This document shows, in pieces, positions 59,560 through 64,000 of a stretch of 64,000 nucleotides of DNA. The position numbers and the translations under genes are program-made. Position 1 is the first letter of the stretch, and every line of letters starts with the position of its first letter. The stretch comes from Riptortus pedestris (lineage: Eukaryota; Arthropoda; Insecta; Hemiptera; Alydidae): positions 173,920,001-173,984,000 of the forward strand of contig CM032228.1 in the NCBI GenBank assembly GCA_019009955.1. The letters run 5' to 3'. The notes below the pieces were generated by a model. That model had not been told where the DNA came from and did not search any database. It worked only from the letters and a program-made list of their open reading frames with translations.

Positions 59560-59915
59560 CTGTTAACACTCTAGCGGTCGCAATTTTTGTTTAATCGTCA
59601 CCAAACTCGGCATTTAATCGTTTTATGTAAAAAGGAAGATCAAGTTCGTTAATGGCTGAAATCGGACCAGTGGGAGGGGGGGGGGGTTTAGAGGGGAGAT
59701 TTTCAAAAATTCGAAATATCTCCGTTATTATGCATCGGATCGAAAAATTGTATAAAGTCAATCTTATTGCAAATTAAATTTACTATAAATATTGTTATAT
59801 ACATTTATTCTCTATCTTGAATATTAAACGAGATATTTGCATTATTATGAAGGCTGTGGTCGGGTATTGTTCGGATTAGTTCGGCCGTTTTCGTTACTTC
59901 TCGGCTCAGGTGGAA
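59362..59915 (-). repeat. HINE copy, block A, 5'-truncated, inside mariner
   Basis: Minus strand. ttttagcagatttccctt (one change in the palindrome) starts at the TGG/TTT codon boundary of the mariner DESW motif. 3' module, (TA)n 59489-59556, G-rich tract 59669-59686, middle block, and a block A part ending near 59915 ('ggctcaggtggaag'). The 5' terminus is missing. Confidence 0.93.
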
Positions 59916-61680
59916 GTAATGAATGCTTAGACCTCATTCCCTCATTCGTTTTCGAAGATTCAGCCTGCCCTAATCTGAATGTCTCAAGTTTTAGTAGTTT
60001 TATCTCCTTATATATGAAGAGTTACTAGGCATTTCACGATCACATTATTTTAAATAAGCGACACCTTTTTGAAACTGGACTTCTACCGAACACATAAATG
60101 TCTGATCAGTTCTTGGATACAATGTATTCAACAATTTAAAGACAAAAATGACTTTCAGGAGTTTCTGAGTTGTTATTTCCACATCTGACCATTCCTCGTC
60201 ATATTGGTCTTGCTGGGGGGCACAACCCTCCCTCGATTTCGAAGTCCTTATCAAATTATAAACGAATCTCTAACTGTGCCATCAGAATCTCATACAAAAC
60301 TCAGCCTATCCTCGCGGTCTAATCTAATGGCTTGGGTCCTCGGATTCAAATTGAACAGAGATGGAATTGTTCGAGCTGTGAAGGGGAACAGCTACGGCCA
60401 TTTCATTTAGAAGGGGGCTGATTTGATTTGTACGGGACTTGTAGGGGATGACTTGCACGAGATCACTACAAGGTTATACGTATAACAAAGTCTATCATGC
60501 GCCGTCTGTTACTTGTATCAAAAGAGTAAACCCTTTATAAAACTACAAAGCGCAAAGGACCTACATAGTTACGTATAACGAGTAAGTTTTCGCAAATGTT
60601 TATTTTTAGCATATGCGAAAGTAGTTTAGTAGAAAACGATAATACTACGAATTATTGATGGAATCTAACTTCATCAGTACTTAGAACACGCTGGGTTTAA
60701 TACCTTTTTTTAAATTAATTTTGTCATTAATAAGAACTTATGTGCTCTGGCATTTGCATGAAAATTAGTAACTATTTTCTTGTTGAGAGATTACAAGATC
60801 ACACTTCATCTTCTCTTATGATGGTTTCTTATGGGTCCCACCTACATTCGTGGATCTGCATCTCCTATTCGAGTAGGAACATAGGCCATATACGCAATAA
60901 GAAAATTGATTATGATGGAGGATTCCCACAAAAGTACTGTTAAAATAAGTACTTTAACAATGTATGTCTACATTCTGTGGTGGTATCGTGCTGAGATATG
61001 GTATGGATTTTATTAGTGTTCCACTGTTCGAGAGATACCAGACGCACATGACAAAGTGCGCGCCGTTACTCCCATATCCCCTCCATCGTGCGAGATTGGT
61101 GTTCGCCCGCAGGACTCTGCGTCGCCGATAAATCGTACTCATGCTCTCCCCTTGTGTTTACTGAGTGGTTGCCAAAAAGTTGTAGGCTCGCTGTGGCTTG
61201 AGGAGGGTTTGGGATGTTTGTGAGGCAGCTGTTGAGCGATATGTAACCAAGAGCAGTTCCACTTTAGGGTGAGTTTCCCCGCCATATTTATAGCCACTGA
61301 GCTCCTCCGACCAAACACATTAGCCCCCTTTAGGGCAGCAGCTACAACCATTGCTCTTTCTTGAGAATTTTTTGTTTTTTGTTAGGTGAGAACATACATG
61401 GTAAAACGTTTTAGTAGAAAAGTTATTTTCGTGAACTCTTTTTTTTTGAGATCTCTTACCTTTCAACGTAAATGAGGTAGACATAGCCTACAGATTCCAT
61501 AATTAATCTCCACGAAGGAGAAAACCCAAATTGTCTTCATTCTGCAATATCAGGTAGTGGGTTTCAGTACTGCATACTCTACCCCCATCTCAATCTCCAC
61601 ATATATGGAAGGATTTTAATAATAATAATTATAACAATCTAGTTCATATATAATCATTATTATAACGAACAGAATGAACT

Positions 61681-61684
<4 letters not shown>
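59916..61684. other. Unassigned DNA with a GC-richer island
   Basis: 61010-61340 is GC-richer with several short overlapping antisense frames. No recognised gene or repeat. Confidence 0.4.
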
Positions 61685-61737
<53 letters not shown>

Positions 61738-61738
61738 A
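61685..61738. repeat. (AT)n microsatellite
   Basis: About 23 AT units, without HINE modules on either side. Confidence 0.95.
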
Positions 61739-63365
61739 ATGCAGGAAATGTTAATGAAAATATATTAAAACTAAATAAAACAATATAAGAAAGATGCAAA
61801 AAAAGAAACCAAACAAATAAATAATTAAACTCTTGGAATATGAATGGTTTTAATAATGCCCGGCAAATCTAATACGATTAACCCTTCCCAAATCTTCACG
61901 ATGTAATTCTAATAATTCAAGGAAGACACTAATTCATTTTAGGATTACACTGTGGATAAGGAATTACATATTACAGCACTTATTAGAGCAAAAAGTACTA
62001 TTCAATAGAGGAATTTCCCTAAAATGTACCTGGGGTTGTTGACATAAAGTTCCAGTTCTAGGTAATAGCAAATAAAGTTAAACTTCTAGGTAACCTTGAT
62101 AAACATGAAATTGTTTCCAATAGACGAGGGTAACTATTAGAGTGGAAATGTCTCAGCCGAGTTTACCAATTGCTGAATAACAGTTCTGCTTAAAAAATAT
62201 GGCACGGATTATATTAGTAATAATGCAACCATTTCCCGAGATAATCCTTCTTAGGTCCAATCCTATAAAATAATTAGAATAATTATTTCAATATAAAATT
62301 ATAAAAACTATGATAATTGTGACATAACTTAACATTTACCTGCTACCATTGCTTTATGTAATTTAATTTAATAAAACAGAAACAAAAAGCCAAAAAACAT
62401 AAATAAAACAGTATTAGCACAATGTGCAGTACAAGAAATATACAAATTTATTTTTGATAAAACTAAAATATTATATAGCAGAATCCAATAACATATCTGA
62501 TTGATAAAACTATTAATTACAAAACAGATAACGGTCTATGAAAGTGTAATTAAGAAATTAAAAATATGATGTGCTCATCCTCATTGTACATTCCAAAATT
62601 TAAGTAAATACATATTTTACACATCATAGAATATGCAATGTGTTATAAATCAGAAAGAAAGATTGTGGACGCAATGGTCTTTATATGCCGACAGAAGAGA
62701 AACCTTTTTACTTTTATATATACCCCTATCTGCATGCAGTATGACATAAGTAAAATAGTTTGGCTTTTATAAGTAATTTTAGTGAGGTTGATAAAGAGCT
62801 GTCATGCACCTCATAAAACAGAAAGGTATTTTAGGACAATCATATAACGTAAAATTATATAAAACAATAATAGCAACTAAATGTTGTGATATGTCACAAT
62901 TATCATAAATTCTATAAGTTAATGTTTACAATGAATAATTATTTTATTGGATTATTTGAAGATGGCAAAAAAGGCCGAAACGTTATAATGAACTAAACAA
63001 AATATTCCTGTTCGTCGCCATTATTAATTTCATAAATAAATGCACATTTTAATAGCATGAGCAACTTGGTTATTCATTTTAATTCTAAATGTAAACAACA
63101 GGAAACAATTCGTAGTGTATCATAATAATAATAATATAACCACAAAAAAACATATGTTAACAAAAGAAACACAATAATCATATGCTAACAAGAGTAAAGC
63201 AATAATCATATGTAGCACTATTTCTTACATGAACTCATTTTGGGAATGGCTCGGTAGTAGGAAGTAATTTGGGCATACGTCATACTAATTCAATATTTCT
63301 TCCAAGATGTAAACCGTTTTCTTTCAATCAAAAATAATTAAAAACAAGTTATTGAAGAGAATAGT
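61739..63365. other. Unassigned AT-rich DNA
   Basis: No gene. At 62949-62985 the word gaagatggc, an A run, ggccgaaacg resembles the CTGAAGATGG...GAAA word of the fold-backs and may be an element end. Confidence 0.4.
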
Positions 63366-63496
63366 TATTTATTATACAAGTGACGAAATTAGATCATTTT
63401 ACAACTCGAGTGAAACGTTTACCCACACGAGCGAAGCGAGTGTGGTAATTTCACGAGAGTTGTAAATTCTACTTTCGTCACGAGTGTAATATTAAA
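63366..63496. mobile_element. Palindromic fold-back (MITE-like)
   Basis: About 130 bp. The left arm (tattatacaagtgacgaaat onward) pairs with the right arm (ctttcgtcacgagtgtaata), centred on cgagcgaagcgag. Pairing is about 85-90% by eye. Non-coding, and size and form match palindromic MITEs. No transposase partner is visible. Confidence 0.85.
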
Positions 63497-63585
63497 TTTT
63501 TTCTGTAATCGTGTAATACATGATCAGATCTAATCAGAATATGAACAAAATTAGGATGTTGTGAAGATTATGGTATGTTGTTGGT

Positions 63586-63692
63586 AGGTTATAAGCATGG
63601 TTGTGAAAGGTTATAAGCATAGTTATAAAACAACTAGTGATGATTGTGAAGTTGTGCAGTTATAAACAAGTGCAGGTTATAAACAAGGAAGG
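63586..63692 (+). repeat. Degenerate short tandem repeats
   Basis: Repeated 'ggttataagcat(g/a)gtt' and 'gttataaacaag' words spaced about 20-25 bp apart, five or so units. Confidence 0.65.
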
Positions 63693-64000
63693 TAATTATT
63701 ATTATATTTAAATTTTAAAATATATTGATTATTTCCACCAATAATCCATTCACATTTCAATTTATTTTGTTAAAATAAATTCTTACAGTGTTAAGAAACA
63801 TTTTAAAGCATTTAATTTCTAACTTCAAATTATTTTTTAATTTATACTTATTACTAATTAAGAAGGCAATTTACTTTCTTCACTTTCTTCACTCTATTGC
63901 AAAATGTTTCACTTTCTTCACTCATTTCAGTTTAGTAATGTTACCATTATTCAACGATTACAGAAAAAAATAATTTTAAGAACTAAGTAACTATTATGTC

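Overview
This is an AT-rich piece of an animal nuclear genome, most likely an arthropod and probably an insect. The signs are a mariner-type transposase, a piggyBac-like remnant, RNase-H-bearing non-LTR retrotransposon tails, a tRNA-derived SINE, fold-back elements, and many (TA)n tracts. No bacterial or viral gene organisation is present, and I cannot name the species. I found no complete host gene. The only host coding candidate is one 171-bp exon-like segment on the minus strand (54741-54911), with good splice signals and no family I recognise.

One dispersed repeat family dominates, with about 29 copies covering roughly 13.6 kb (a fifth of the window) in both orientations. Intact copies are about 580-880 bp. 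They start with GTCCGTCACGCAGGGGCTGCG-type sequence, carry AGCAGATTTCCC about 30 bp in, and continue through a variable 5' block, a conserved middle with a C-rich tract, a central (TA)n microsatellite and a conserved 3' module. They end in a perfect palindrome (gatttcccttaagggaaatc) followed by TGCTAAAA. Subterminal inverted repeats, a 3'-terminal stem-loop, an internal microsatellite, no obvious target-site duplication and insertion in A/T runs match non-autonomous rolling-circle elements of the Helentron/HINE (DINE-1-like) type. I call the family 'HINE' here; that assignment is inference. At least four alternative 5' blocks (A-D) share the same termini.

Layout. 1-5600: HINE copies, a decayed non-LTR tail and compound microsatellites. 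5594-6051: a solo-LTR-like sequence. 6860-8890: nested HINE copies, one split by a SINE. 9800-19800: HINE copies, SINEs and non-LTR 3' ends. 20000-25000: sparse repeats. 25049-27979: a HINE hot spot with a zero-spacer tandem junction and a HINE lying exactly between two ~170-bp direct repeats. 29000-31700: inverted-repeat elements and a truncated SINE with perfect target duplications. 32000-38800: old HINE copies and a piggyBac-like deletion derivative. 39000-57900: mostly single-copy sequence with GC-richer islands, two (GA)n tracts, SINE and non-LTR insertions, and the exon candidate. 57900-59915: a fold-back, HINE pieces, and a mariner broken by a HINE. 59916-64000: low-repeat sequence ending in a palindromic fold-back.

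The window reads as intergenic or intronic DNA shaped by layered transposon insertions. Several nestings give relative ages: HINE into mariner, HINE beside a non-LTR end, SINE into HINE, and HINE beside HINE.
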